A stretch of 7,988 bases of DNA. Source: Bacillota bacterium (GTDB taxonomy: Bacteria > Bacillota > Limnochordia > Darwinibacteriales > Darwinibacteriaceae). The position numbers and the translations under genes were made by a program. Below the pieces are notes generated by a model. That model searched no databases and was not told where the DNA came from. It saw nothing but the letters and a program-made list of their open reading frames with translations. The stretch spans positions 1 to 7,988 of the forward strand of contig JAAYSR010000090.1 of the NCBI GenBank assembly GCA_012518325.1, given 5' to 3'. Of the stretch, positions 1-6,242 are shown piece after piece (within the stretch, counting starts at the first letter, position 1; the number at the start of each line of letters is the position of its first letter).

Positions 1-60
1 CCGCTTCCTTCATCCAGGGACAAAACCAGAGCGGCAACCCTGTCTCCTGTCAAGAAACGT

Positions 61-74
61 GTGTAATCTTACAC
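61..74. repeat. Perfect 14-base palindrome GTGTAA-TC-TTACAC
   Basis: The plus strand reads GTGTAATCTTACAC, with 6-base arms around TC. It lies about 20 bases after the stop of the SwrB-like gene. The tiny loop and the lack of a T-run argue against an intrinsic terminator. The dyad form suits a dimeric DNA-binding protein, perhaps for the next gene to the left. A site of this size can also arise by chance. Confidence 0.35.
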
Positions 75-78
75 CACT

Positions 79-91
79 TGCTAATATAGCA
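79..91. repeat. Inverted repeat TGCTA-ATA-TAGCA
   Basis: Perfect 5-base arms flank a 3-base centre, 4 bases from the palindrome at 61-74 and just after the last stop codon of the operon. It could form a weak hairpin in the 3' end of the message. No T-run follows on the minus strand, so it is not a canonical terminator. Confidence 0.3.
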
Positions 92-94
92 CAT

Positions 95-487
95 TTATTC
101 ACGTTCAGCAAGGGGTTGGCTGCCTTTATTTAACTCTAAAATCAGCTGGACTTCACCTAAGCCCAGGCCGAGTTTTTTTGCTATCTCGCTCACATTTTCT
201 TCCTCTTTGGCCAGCTCCAAAACGGCCAGGACTTTAGGCGACTGCCCGGCAGCCGGAATAAAACTCGCCATAATCTGCTCCTGCAGCTCCAGGAGGGCTT
301 TGTGTTTGCCTTCAATTTCCTGCAGAATTTCAGCCTGTCTGGTTTCCAGCTCCTCCATGGACTGTTCCACCATGGCTTCAAGCATGGCATAGTCTTCACT
401 GGACCGGGTGAACAGGCCCGGGCGCAGGATGAAAAACACAACTGCCGTCACCGCTATGCCCAATGTGAACACGAGAAAATAATCCAT
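95..487 (-). CDS. SwrB-like membrane-anchored coiled-coil protein (DUF6115-like)
   Basis: This 130-residue protein has three visible parts. Residues 3-24 form one N-terminal membrane segment (FLVFTLGIAVTAVVFFI). Residues about 31-75 are rich in Glu, Gln, Leu and Met and should form a coiled coil. Residues about 85-120 look like a small helix-turn-helix, with VSEIAKKLGLGLGEVQLIL. This is the layout of SwrB (YlxL) of Bacillus subtilis, which lies directly after sigD and promotes flagellar type III export and basal-body maturation. Here one small gene separates it from sigD. The helix-turn-helix-like part may bind protein rather than DNA, since the protein is tethered to the membrane. The ATG at 487 has AGAGGGGTGG 6 bases upstream. 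It is the last gene of the operon in the window. The SwrB match rests on architecture and position, so I leave the symbol empty. Confidence 0.8.
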   Translation of the reverse strand: MDYFLVFTLGIAVTAVVFFILRPGLFTRSSEDYAMLEAMVEQSMEELETRQAEILQEIEGKHKALLELQEQIMASFIPAAGQSPKVLAVLELAKEEENVSEIAKKLGLGLGEVQLILELNKGSQPLAERE

Positions 488-501
488 GCACTGCCACCCC
501 T

Positions 502-786
502 CTAAGCACGCAAATCAATCCGCCGCCTCTGTCCTGGCCTGCGTTTCTTTTCCTGCTCCTCTTCCTCTTGCTGGTGCCTCCGGCCCTTATCTTCGTCTTC
601 TTCCCGGTCTCTGACCTTGTCTGCCTGCCTGTTTCTCTCCACTCTCTGTTCGCGCAGGGCAAACTCCTGAGCAACCTGTGGTGTCATACGGCCGGCGGCT
701 CCTGTCTGGTCCCCCTCCCGATTAGGGCGGGGTATCTGCTCTGACCTGGAAACAAGTACCTGAAAGTCGGGAAACTTAATGGACAT
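502..786 (-). CDS. Small highly charged protein of unknown function in the flagellar operon
   Basis: I do not recognise a domain in this 94-residue protein. It has two parts. Residues 1-33 (starting MSIKFPDFQVLVSRSEQIPR) are of mixed composition. From about residue 34 on it is dominated by Arg, Lys, Glu, Gln and Asp, with an acidic run (EEEEQE) followed by basic clusters and the tail RRRIDLRA. It has no membrane segment or signal peptide and is probably disordered or a single long helix. It is very likely a real gene: GGAGGG lies exactly 7 bases before the ATG, it starts 17 bases after the sigD stop, and 14 bases separate it from the next gene. From memory, short Gln/Lys/Glu-rich hypothetical proteins recur beside sigD in Clostridia, but I could not check this. 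A role in flagellar assembly or sigma control is only a guess from position. Confidence 0.75.
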   Translation of the reverse strand: MSIKFPDFQVLVSRSEQIPRPNREGDQTGAAGRMTPQVAQEFALREQRVERNRQADKVRDREEDEDKGRRHQQEEEEQEKKRRPGQRRRIDLRA

Positions 787-793
787 CTCCGAT

Positions 794-799
794 CCCTCC
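794..799 (-). promoter_or_regulatory. Strong ribosome binding site of the small charged gene
   Basis: The minus strand reads GGAGGG, 7 bases before the ATG at 786. This is the main sequence evidence that the low-complexity reading frame at 786-502 is translated. Confidence 0.65.
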
Positions 800-803
800 G
801 TTC

Positions 804-1565
804 CTAGGCAAGCTTACGACGCAGCGTCATAACAGCCTTTGTATGGATCTGTGACACTCTGGACTCAGACACTTCTAATACATGACCTATTTCCTTGAGG
901 GTGAGGCCTTCATGGTAATAAAGGGCAAGGACAAGCTGTTCCCGCTCACTAAGACTTTCCACCGCTGCCGTGAGCTCTTCAACGCTCTCCGTTTCAACGA
1001 TCTTGTGTTCCGGCAAACCGTCGCTGTCAATCACAAGGTCAACAATTTTCAGGCTGTCCCCTTCCTTGTCGGTTGCGATGGTCTCGTCCAGGGAAAACAG
1101 GTTAACCCCCTTGACTTCAGTTAACAGTTCGTAATAGCGCTCCGGAGTAAGATCCAAGGCAGCAGCAACTTCACTGTCGCTGGGACTGCGCCCCAGCTCA
1201 TTGGTGAGCTCATAGACTTGCTTTTCCAGCATTCTGATTTTCGAACGCACGCTGCGGGGGACCCAGTCCATGGAGCGCAAACCGTCAAGAATCGCCCCCC
1301 TGATCCTGGTGGCAGCATAAGTTTCAAATTTGATTTGGCGTGTTTCATCAAACTTATCAAGTGCATCCAATAAACCGAAAAAACCAAAACTCTCCAGATC
1401 CCCTGTTTCTACACTGCTGGGCAGATTCATCGCCATCCGTCCCGCCACATACTTGACTAATGGAATATACGCATCTAACAACTGATTACGGGCATCTTGG
1501 TCGTTGTTTTTCTTGTAGGCAGTCCACAGCTGGTCCAGACGCTGCTGTTCATCTTGAGTTAGCAT
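804..1565 (-). CDS. sigD: Motility RNA polymerase sigma factor (SigD/FliA/WhiG family)
   Basis: This sigma-28 family factor directs transcription of late flagellar genes such as flagellin, motility and autolysin genes. From the ATG at 1565 the product is 253 residues, the usual family length. Sigma region 2 spans about 31-100, with core-binding and promoter-melting sequence such as GLLDALDKFDE and TYAATRIRGAILDGLR. The family sequence SMDWVPRSVR follows at 98-107. Region 3 lies at about 108-170. Region 4 spans about 205-250, with a helix-turn-helix from TLKEIGHVLEVSESRVSQIH. GGGGGTGA lies 4 bases before this ATG. A GTG at 1586 would add seven residues but has only a weak site. In Bacillus subtilis sigD is also near the 3' end of this operon, and its dose depends on that distance. 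FlgM, the usual anti-sigma factor, is not in the window. fliA is the equivalent Gram-negative name. Confidence 0.95.
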   Translation of the reverse strand: MLTQDEQQRLDQLWTAYKKNNDQDARNQLLDAYIPLVKYVAGRMAMNLPSSVETGDLESFGFFGLLDALDKFDETRQIKFETYAATRIRGAILDGLRSMDWVPRSVRSKIRMLEKQVYELTNELGRSPSDSEVAAALDLTPERYYELLTEVKGVNLFSLDETIATDKEGDSLKIVDLVIDSDGLPEHKIVETESVEELTAAVESLSEREQLVLALYYHEGLTLKEIGHVLEVSESRVSQIHTKAVMTLRRKLA

Positions 1566-1569
1566 GCTC

Positions 1570-1577
1570 TCACCCCC
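1570..1577 (-). promoter_or_regulatory. Ribosome binding site supporting the sigD ATG start
   Basis: The minus strand reads GGGGGTGA, then GAGC, then ATG at 1565. It is much better than the sequence before the in-frame GTG at 1586, so the shorter product starting MLTQDEQQ is preferred. Confidence 0.6.
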
Positions 1578-1589
1578 ACGGGGCACGGA

Positions 1590-2240
1590 TTAGTCCCGAT
1601 CGTCCCTTGTCAGCTCAGCCAAGGCTATTTGGCGCTGGAAAACGAACTTAATGATAACCTGCCGGAGGCGTTCAGGTATATCCACAAAACATATCCCGTA
1701 ATCAAAACCGGCATCTGCCTCCACCAGGCGGGCGACAACTGCGTTCGCTGTGATCTGGGTGTCTTTGAGATTAAAAGAGACGCGAATTTCATCATTGGGC
1801 TGCAGCGGGCGGGAAGTGCGAAGCAGGAATCCTCCGCCGCTCAGATCAAGCATCACGCCGGACTGGGGAGTCCGCTCTGCCTCATCCTCACTTAACACCT
1901 CAAAGAGGCAGTCAATAGAGACAGGCACACGCAGAAAATGGCGTTCCTGAATCTTCTCCCAGCTTCCCAGCATCCGCAGCTGCAGCAGGGGAACATTAGC
2001 CCTGAACCGCTTCTCCACAATGGCCTCATTATTGTACCGGCCTTCGTTCACGCTGCTGTACACCCGGAACTGTACATTGAGCCGAGTTCCGATGCGAATC
2101 GGCACTAGGACACCCTGCTTTATAGGGGCCCCTACAATAAGCAGATCGTCAAAGGCATCTTCCACCCTTGTGCGATAAATCTCGAGACCTGAGTTGGTTT
2201 CAACATGTAGTTCCACTAATTGATTAGGTAGTACCTGCAT
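1590..2240 (-). CDS. YcgR-type flagellar brake protein with PilZ domain
   Basis: This 216-residue protein has the two-domain layout of YcgR/DgrA (YpfA) proteins, which bind cyclic di-GMP and then slow or modify the flagellar motor. Residues 1-95 form a beta-rich N-terminal domain of the YcgR type. The PilZ domain runs from about 98 to 200. Both ligand-binding motifs are intact: RxxxR as RHFLR at 100-104, and D/NxSxxG as DLSGGG at 132-137. No membrane segment is seen, so it should be cytosolic. The start ATG at 2240 has GAGG 7 bases upstream (2251-2248), overlapping the flhG stop, and the gap to flhG is 9 bases. Its place between flhG and the sigma factor supports a role in motility. Binding to the motor or stator is inferred from the family and not shown by the sequence. 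Confidence 0.9.
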   Translation of the reverse strand: MQVLPNQLVELHVETNSGLEIYRTRVEDAFDDLLIVGAPIKQGVLVPIRIGTRLNVQFRVYSSVNEGRYNNEAIVEKRFRANVPLLQLRMLGSWEKIQERHFLRVPVSIDCLFEVLSEDEAERTPQSGVMLDLSGGGFLLRTSRPLQPNDEIRVSFNLKDTQITANAVVARLVEADAGFDYGICFVDIPERLRQVIIKFVFQRQIALAELTRDDRD

Positions 2241-2249
2241 AACTCAACC

Positions 2250-3107
2250 TCACTGAGCTCTTAAAAAGTCATACACCTTGGAAAAGAAGCCTTTAAGGCC
2301 AATGGACGCAGCGTCGACCTGTTCCCCGGCCAAAATTCCTGCAATCCGCCGGAAGGAGCGGCTGCTCATAGCTGTAGGAAAAGCCAGAAGCACCGGCTGC
2401 TGATCTGCAACAGCCTTGGCGGTCTGAGATTCCTGGAGCACATAGCCCAGGTATTCCACTTCCCACTGCACATACTCCAGGAGCACCGAGTTGAGCTTGT
2501 CCGCAACCAGCTGAGCTTCATTCGGACTTTTCGCCATATTGACCACCAGGCGAACTTTGGCATCCGGCCTTTGCTTCCTGATCACCTTTAGCAAACCATA
2601 GGCATCAGTGATGGCGGTCGGTTCCGGTGTGGTGACAACCAACACCTCAGTCGCGGCCAAGACAAAGCTCAGCACATTGCGGTGAATCCCCGCCCCTGTA
2701 TCCAGGATCACAAAGTCAAATTCCCGATTGAGCAGTTCGAGGGACTTAATGAACACTTCCAGACGCCAGCCGTTGAGATTGGCCAGATCGGTGATGCCTG
2801 AGCCGCCTGAGAGAATTTTAAGACCCAGGGGGCCTTCCGCCATAATCTCCTGCATTGTCCTCTCGCCCCGCAGGACATGCCCCAGGTTAAAAGCCGGTGT
2901 AATGCCCAGCAATATATCTACATTGGCCAATCCCAGATCTACGTCAATAAGCACGACGCGGAAATCTCGTTCGCGCAAAGCCAGGGCCAGATTAACAGCG
3001 ATGTTCGTCTTGCCGACCCCGCCTTTGCCGCTGGTTACCGCAATGACGCGCGCTGCTTCCTTCTGCTGCTTAACGAGTCTTCTTAGACCTTCTGCTTGAT
3101 CTTTCAT
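2250..3107 (-). CDS. flhG: Flagellar number regulator FlhG, MinD/ParA-type ATPase
   Basis: FlhG (YlxH, FleN) is a membrane-associated P-loop ATPase that limits flagellar number and stimulates the FlhF GTPase. The product is 285 residues. The N-terminus MKDQAEGLRRLV carries the DQ-x-x-x-LR activator helix known to act on FlhF. The deviant Walker A box is GKGGVGKT at 27-34, with the signature lysine K28 and the P-loop lysine K33. The switch I region is IDVDLGLANVD (54-64), and Walker B is VILDTGAG (133-140). The C-terminal FFSKVYDFL fits the family's membrane-contacting helix. The start at 3107 lies 1 base after the flhF stop and has GGGGGA upstream. The frame is open back to a possible start at 3260, but that extension lies inside flhF and adds sequence unlike the family, so I exclude it. 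Confidence 0.96.
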   Translation of the reverse strand: MKDQAEGLRRLVKQQKEAARVIAVTSGKGGVGKTNIAVNLALALRERDFRVVLIDVDLGLANVDILLGITPAFNLGHVLRGERTMQEIMAEGPLGLKILSGGSGITDLANLNGWRLEVFIKSLELLNREFDFVILDTGAGIHRNVLSFVLAATEVLVVTTPEPTAITDAYGLLKVIRKQRPDAKVRLVVNMAKSPNEAQLVADKLNSVLLEYVQWEVEYLGYVLQESQTAKAVADQQPVLLAFPTAMSSRSFRRIAGILAGEQVDAASIGLKGFFSKVYDFLRAQ

Positions 3108-3108
3108 G

Positions 3109-4158
3109 TTACATGTCCCCCAAAATGAGTTGAGCGAGTTTCTCGCCTGTGGCCACTTCAATATCTTCCGGAACCCCCTGTCCGGTGGTGACGAAGGAAA
3201 GCGGGGCACGGGTCCGCTGGCAGGTCTGTAAAATGACCCCATAGGACGTTGTCTCGTCAAGCTTGGTAATAATCACCCGATCGATGGACACCTGCCCAAA
3301 TGCTCTGACAATCTCGTCTACATCGGTGGACTTTGTAGTGGCACTGATTACTAGATGGATTTCTGCATCGACATCCTGCAGGTAATTCTTCAATTCGTTA
3401 ATCTGCAGGAAGTTGTTCTGACTGCGCCCTGCGGTATCGATCAAGATCAGGTCCCGATCCTTCATCTTGGCTATGCCCTCTTTGAGCTCCTGAGGGTCAA
3501 AGGCCACATGCAAAGGAATGCCGATGATCTCGGCGTATCTTTTCAGCTGGTCAACAGCGGCGATACGATAAGTATCTACGGTAATCAAGCCGACCTTCTT
3601 AGCATCGATCAGACTAAAATTGGCTGCAATCTTGGCGATTGTCGTAGTCTTGCCTACCCCGGTGGGGCCTACCAACACTACGACGCGCTGCCCTCCGGAA
3701 AATTCCCAGGGATCCACTGTGACAATGCGTTCGGCAACTAAGGCGCCTAAGCGTTCCCAGATTCTTGCCTCGTCATTCCAATCCTGCTTGGGCAGACGGG
3801 TCAGTACCTCTCTCAGCAGAGACTGGGTAAGATCTTGGGGAATGTCACGGCGCATCAGCCGCCTGTAAAGATTCTGCACCGCTTCCGACATGGAGGAGTC
3901 GAACTTTGGCGTATCCCGCACAGGACCATTGTCTTTAGCCGGCGCCTCCTCGCGGGCCTGGGGCCTGGAGTTGACCTGCGGGGCCTTGTAATCCCGGTCA
4001 ATCGCGCCTACGACCTCGTACACTTTCGGCCCGATACGCCCCCACAGCCAGCGCCTCCTTTGAGTGGTCTGCAATATGATGGCATCGCTCCCGTATTCTG
4101 CGCGCAAGCTCGCGACGGCTTCCTGCATGGTTTTCCCCGTGAACTTCTTAACCCTCAT
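3109..4158 (-). CDS. flhF: Flagellar biosynthesis GTPase FlhF (SRP-type)
   Basis: FlhF is a GTPase of the signal recognition particle family that helps place the new flagellar basal body at the membrane and works with FlhG. The product is 349 residues. The N-terminal B domain starts MRVKKFTGKTMQEAVASL. A proline- and charge-rich linker runs from about 55 to 88. The N domain follows at about 90-150, and the G domain fills the rest. G-domain motifs are intact: P-loop GPTGVGKT at 164-171, DTYRIAA at 195-201, DTAGR at 241-245, TKLDE at 298-302 and TTGQGVPEDIE at 324-334. The start ATG at 4158 overlaps the end of flhA by 11 bases, so the two are probably translationally coupled. A GGTGA about 9 bases upstream may serve as the ribosome binding site. 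Ffh and FtsY are the nearest relatives, but the B domain and the neighbours make FlhF the clear call. Confidence 0.97.
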   Translation of the reverse strand: MRVKKFTGKTMQEAVASLRAEYGSDAIILQTTQRRRWLWGRIGPKVYEVVGAIDRDYKAPQVNSRPQAREEAPAKDNGPVRDTPKFDSSMSEAVQNLYRRLMRRDIPQDLTQSLLREVLTRLPKQDWNDEARIWERLGALVAERIVTVDPWEFSGGQRVVVLVGPTGVGKTTTIAKIAANFSLIDAKKVGLITVDTYRIAAVDQLKRYAEIIGIPLHVAFDPQELKEGIAKMKDRDLILIDTAGRSQNNFLQINELKNYLQDVDAEIHLVISATTKSTDVDEIVRAFGQVSIDRVIITKLDETTSYGVILQTCQRTRAPLSFVTTGQGVPEDIEVATGEKLAQLILGDM

Positions 4159-6220
4159 GGCTCCATTTCACCGTCCCCACTGCATTCACCTGAATATCCG
4201 GGCTGATCTCGTTGTATGACAGTACAATCAGGCGAGGAATGGCCCGTTCTGTCAGCCTCTTCAGCGCCATGCGAATCTGCGGCGAGACCAGGATGATCGG
4301 ATACGGCAGCACATGCTCCTCCAGGGCCAAAGCTAAGGCCTGATAGAGATCCTGCAATTGCCTCGGATCTAGTGCCACAGTCAGGCCCCGATCTGTATAC
4401 TCGATCCCGGCGGAAATGGCTTCCTCCCACTGTGGACTCAAGGTTACTACAGTCAGCTCATCCTTTTCCAGATACATCTGGGTAACCTGCCGTTTCAGCG
4501 CCTCGCGGACATACTCAGTGAGGTAGTCCGGGTCCCTGGTAATTGAGGCAGTGTCTGCCAGCGTCTCTAAAATAGTGACCATGTTGCGGATGGGAACCCC
4601 TTCACGCAGCAGGTTCTGCAGCACCTTCTGGACCTCGCCTATGGTCAGCATATCAGGTACAAGTTCATCCACTACGGCTGGATATTCTTCGCGGACACCG
4701 TCAATCAGTGTCTTTACCTCCTGGCGGCCCAGCAGCTCATGGGCATGGTCCCGAATAATCTCAGTCAAATGGGTTGCCAGAATCGCGGGAGGATCTACGA
4801 CGGTATAGCCTGCGTATTCTGCCCTCTCCCTTGTGGCTGCATCAACCCACAGGGCGCTCAGTCCAAAGGCAGGTTCAACAGTCGCTATGCCGGGGACTGT
4901 TTCTGATACTCCACCGGCATCCATAGCCAAATAGTGGTTGATCATTAGTTCTCCACGCCCAACCTGGATTCCTTTAATCTTCACCACATACTCATCGGGG
5001 TTAAGCTGGAGGTTGTCACGGATGCGGATGACGGGAACCAAGAGGCCAAGTTCCAGAGCGCACTGGCGCCTGATCATGCTGATGCGATCCAGCATATCCC
5101 CTCCCTGGGCCTCGTCTACCAAAGGAATCAGGCTGTAGCCGATCTCCAGTTCGATCTGATCCACATGCAGGAGTGACATAAGCGTCTCGGGCCTGCGGGC
5201 CTCTGCCAGCTGTTCCTGCTCAATCGCTTCGTCTTCATGGACTTCTTCTCTTTTTGCGGTACGCCACAGTCCATAGGCCAGGCCCCCTAGGAGCCCTGCG
5301 ATGATGAAGAAGGGAATCCGCGGCAAACCGCCGATTAGACCGAAGATGCCCACGACCCCTGCCGCTGCCGCCAGCACCCGGTATTGGGAAAAGAGCTGGG
5401 CGGTTACCTCAGCCCCCAGGTTGTTCTCGGAAGCGCCCCGGGTGACAATGATACCGGTGGCGGTGGAAAGCAGCAGGGCTGGAATTTGGGACACCAGTCC
5501 GTCGCCGACGCTCAGCAGAGTGTAGCGATTCAGGGCGCCGGAAAAATCCATTCCCTTTTGGAACATGCCTACCGCAAAACCGCCCAAAAGGTTGATAACA
5601 GTAATAATAATGCCTGCGATGGCATCGCCTTTAACAAACTTGGTAGCACCGTCCATGGAGCCGTAAAAGTCTGCTTCTCTGGCGATCTGCTGGCGCCGGT
5701 GCCGTGCCTCGGCTTCAGTGATCAGCCCCGAGTTGAGATCCGCGTCAATGCTCATCTGCTTGCCCGGCAAAGCATCCAGGGTAAAGCGGGCGGCCACTTC
5801 TGAAACACGCTCTGCACCCTTGGTTATGACCAGGAAGTTGACAATGACCAGGATAAGAAAGATAACAAAACCGACTACGTAATTGCCTCCAACCACAAAA
5901 TCACCGAAGGCAGTAATGATTTTGCCGGGATTCGCGGTGAGCAGAATCAGTCTCGTTGAAGATACATTCAAAGCCAGCCTGAAAAGGGTTGTCACCAGCA
6001 GCAGCGACGGAAATGCTGAAATCTCCAAAGGCTCATGGACATTCATCGTCAAGAGCAGAATCAGAAGTGCCAGACTGATGTTGACGGCCAAAAGGATGTC
6101 TAAAATTGCTGGAGGCAGGGGCAGCACCATCATCACGACAACCATGACAACGGCAAGCATGACAGATACGTCACTGATCCGTCCAATACTGCGCCCTGCA
6201 GGAGTTGATATTTTCGCCAT
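4148..6220 (-). CDS. flhA: Flagellar export gate protein FlhA
   Basis: FlhA is the large export-gate protein. Its membrane half couples proton flow to export, and its cytoplasmic ring docks chaperone-substrate complexes. The product is 690 residues from the chosen start, typical for the family. The first 330 or so residues hold the expected cluster of membrane segments. The FHIPEP-family signature is intact at about residues 138-161, with key parts RVSEVAARF, LDALPGKQM and SIDAD. The soluble C-terminal domain runs from about residue 340 to the end. I chose the ATG at 6220 because AAAGGATGGTGA, a near match to the anti-Shine-Dalgarno complement, lies just upstream. The ATG at 6229 would add three residues but lies within that site and has no spacing of its own. 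The gene starts 22 bases after flhB and its last 11 bases overlap flhF. No key motif looks damaged. Confidence 0.97.
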   Translation of the reverse strand: MAKISTPAGRSIGRISDVSVMLAVVMVVVMMVLPLPPAILDILLAVNISLALLILLLTMNVHEPLEISAFPSLLLVTTLFRLALNVSSTRLILLTANPGKIITAFGDFVVGGNYVVGFVIFLILVIVNFLVITKGAERVSEVAARFTLDALPGKQMSIDADLNSGLITEAEARHRRQQIAREADFYGSMDGATKFVKGDAIAGIIITVINLLGGFAVGMFQKGMDFSGALNRYTLLSVGDGLVSQIPALLLSTATGIIVTRGASENNLGAEVTAQLFSQYRVLAAAAGVVGIFGLIGGLPRIPFFIIAGLLGGLAYGLWRTAKREEVHEDEAIEQEQLAEARRPETLMSLLHVDQIELEIGYSLIPLVDEAQGGDMLDRISMIRRQCALELGLLVPVIRIRDNLQLNPDEYVVKIKGIQVGRGELMINHYLAMDAGGVSETVPGIATVEPAFGLSALWVDAATRERAEYAGYTVVDPPAILATHLTEIIRDHAHELLGRQEVKTLIDGVREEYPAVVDELVPDMLTIGEVQKVLQNLLREGVPIRNMVTILETLADTASITRDPDYLTEYVREALKRQVTQMYLEKDELTVVTLSPQWEEAISAGIEYTDRGLTVALDPRQLQDLYQALALALEEHVLPYPIILVSPQIRMALKRLTERAIPRLIVLSYNEISPDIQVNAVGTVKWSHEG

Positions 6221-6222
6221 GT

Positions 6223-6234
6223 TCACCATCCTTT
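6223..6234 (-). promoter_or_regulatory. Ribosome binding site that decides the flhA start
   Basis: The minus strand reads AAAGGATGGTGA, then AC, then ATG at 6220. It matches the AAAGGAGGTGA consensus apart from one inserted T. It contains the alternative upstream ATG (6229-6227), which makes that codon an unlikely start. Confidence 0.6.
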
Positions 6235-6242
6235 ACGCCAAA

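Noticed and set aside
25..53. Possible promoter with TTGACA at 53-48 on the minus strand
   Set aside because: At spacings of 16-18 bases the -10 candidates (such as TCTGGT) match TATAAT poorly. The TTGACA box is mentioned only within the palindrome finding.
61..91. Intrinsic terminator at the operon end
   Set aside because: The stems are short, their loops are 2-3 bases, they are AT-rich, and no T-run follows in the direction of transcription.
396..674. Minus-strand open frame of 92 codons overlapping the two last operon genes
   Set aside because: It overlaps both genes in another frame and has no good binding site. The two overlapped frames have strong sites and proper spacing.
3108..3260. 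N-terminal extension of flhG to a start at 3260
   Set aside because: It lies wholly inside flhF, reads as Pro/Arg-rich sequence unlike FlhG, and the ATG at 3107 gives the normal family start.
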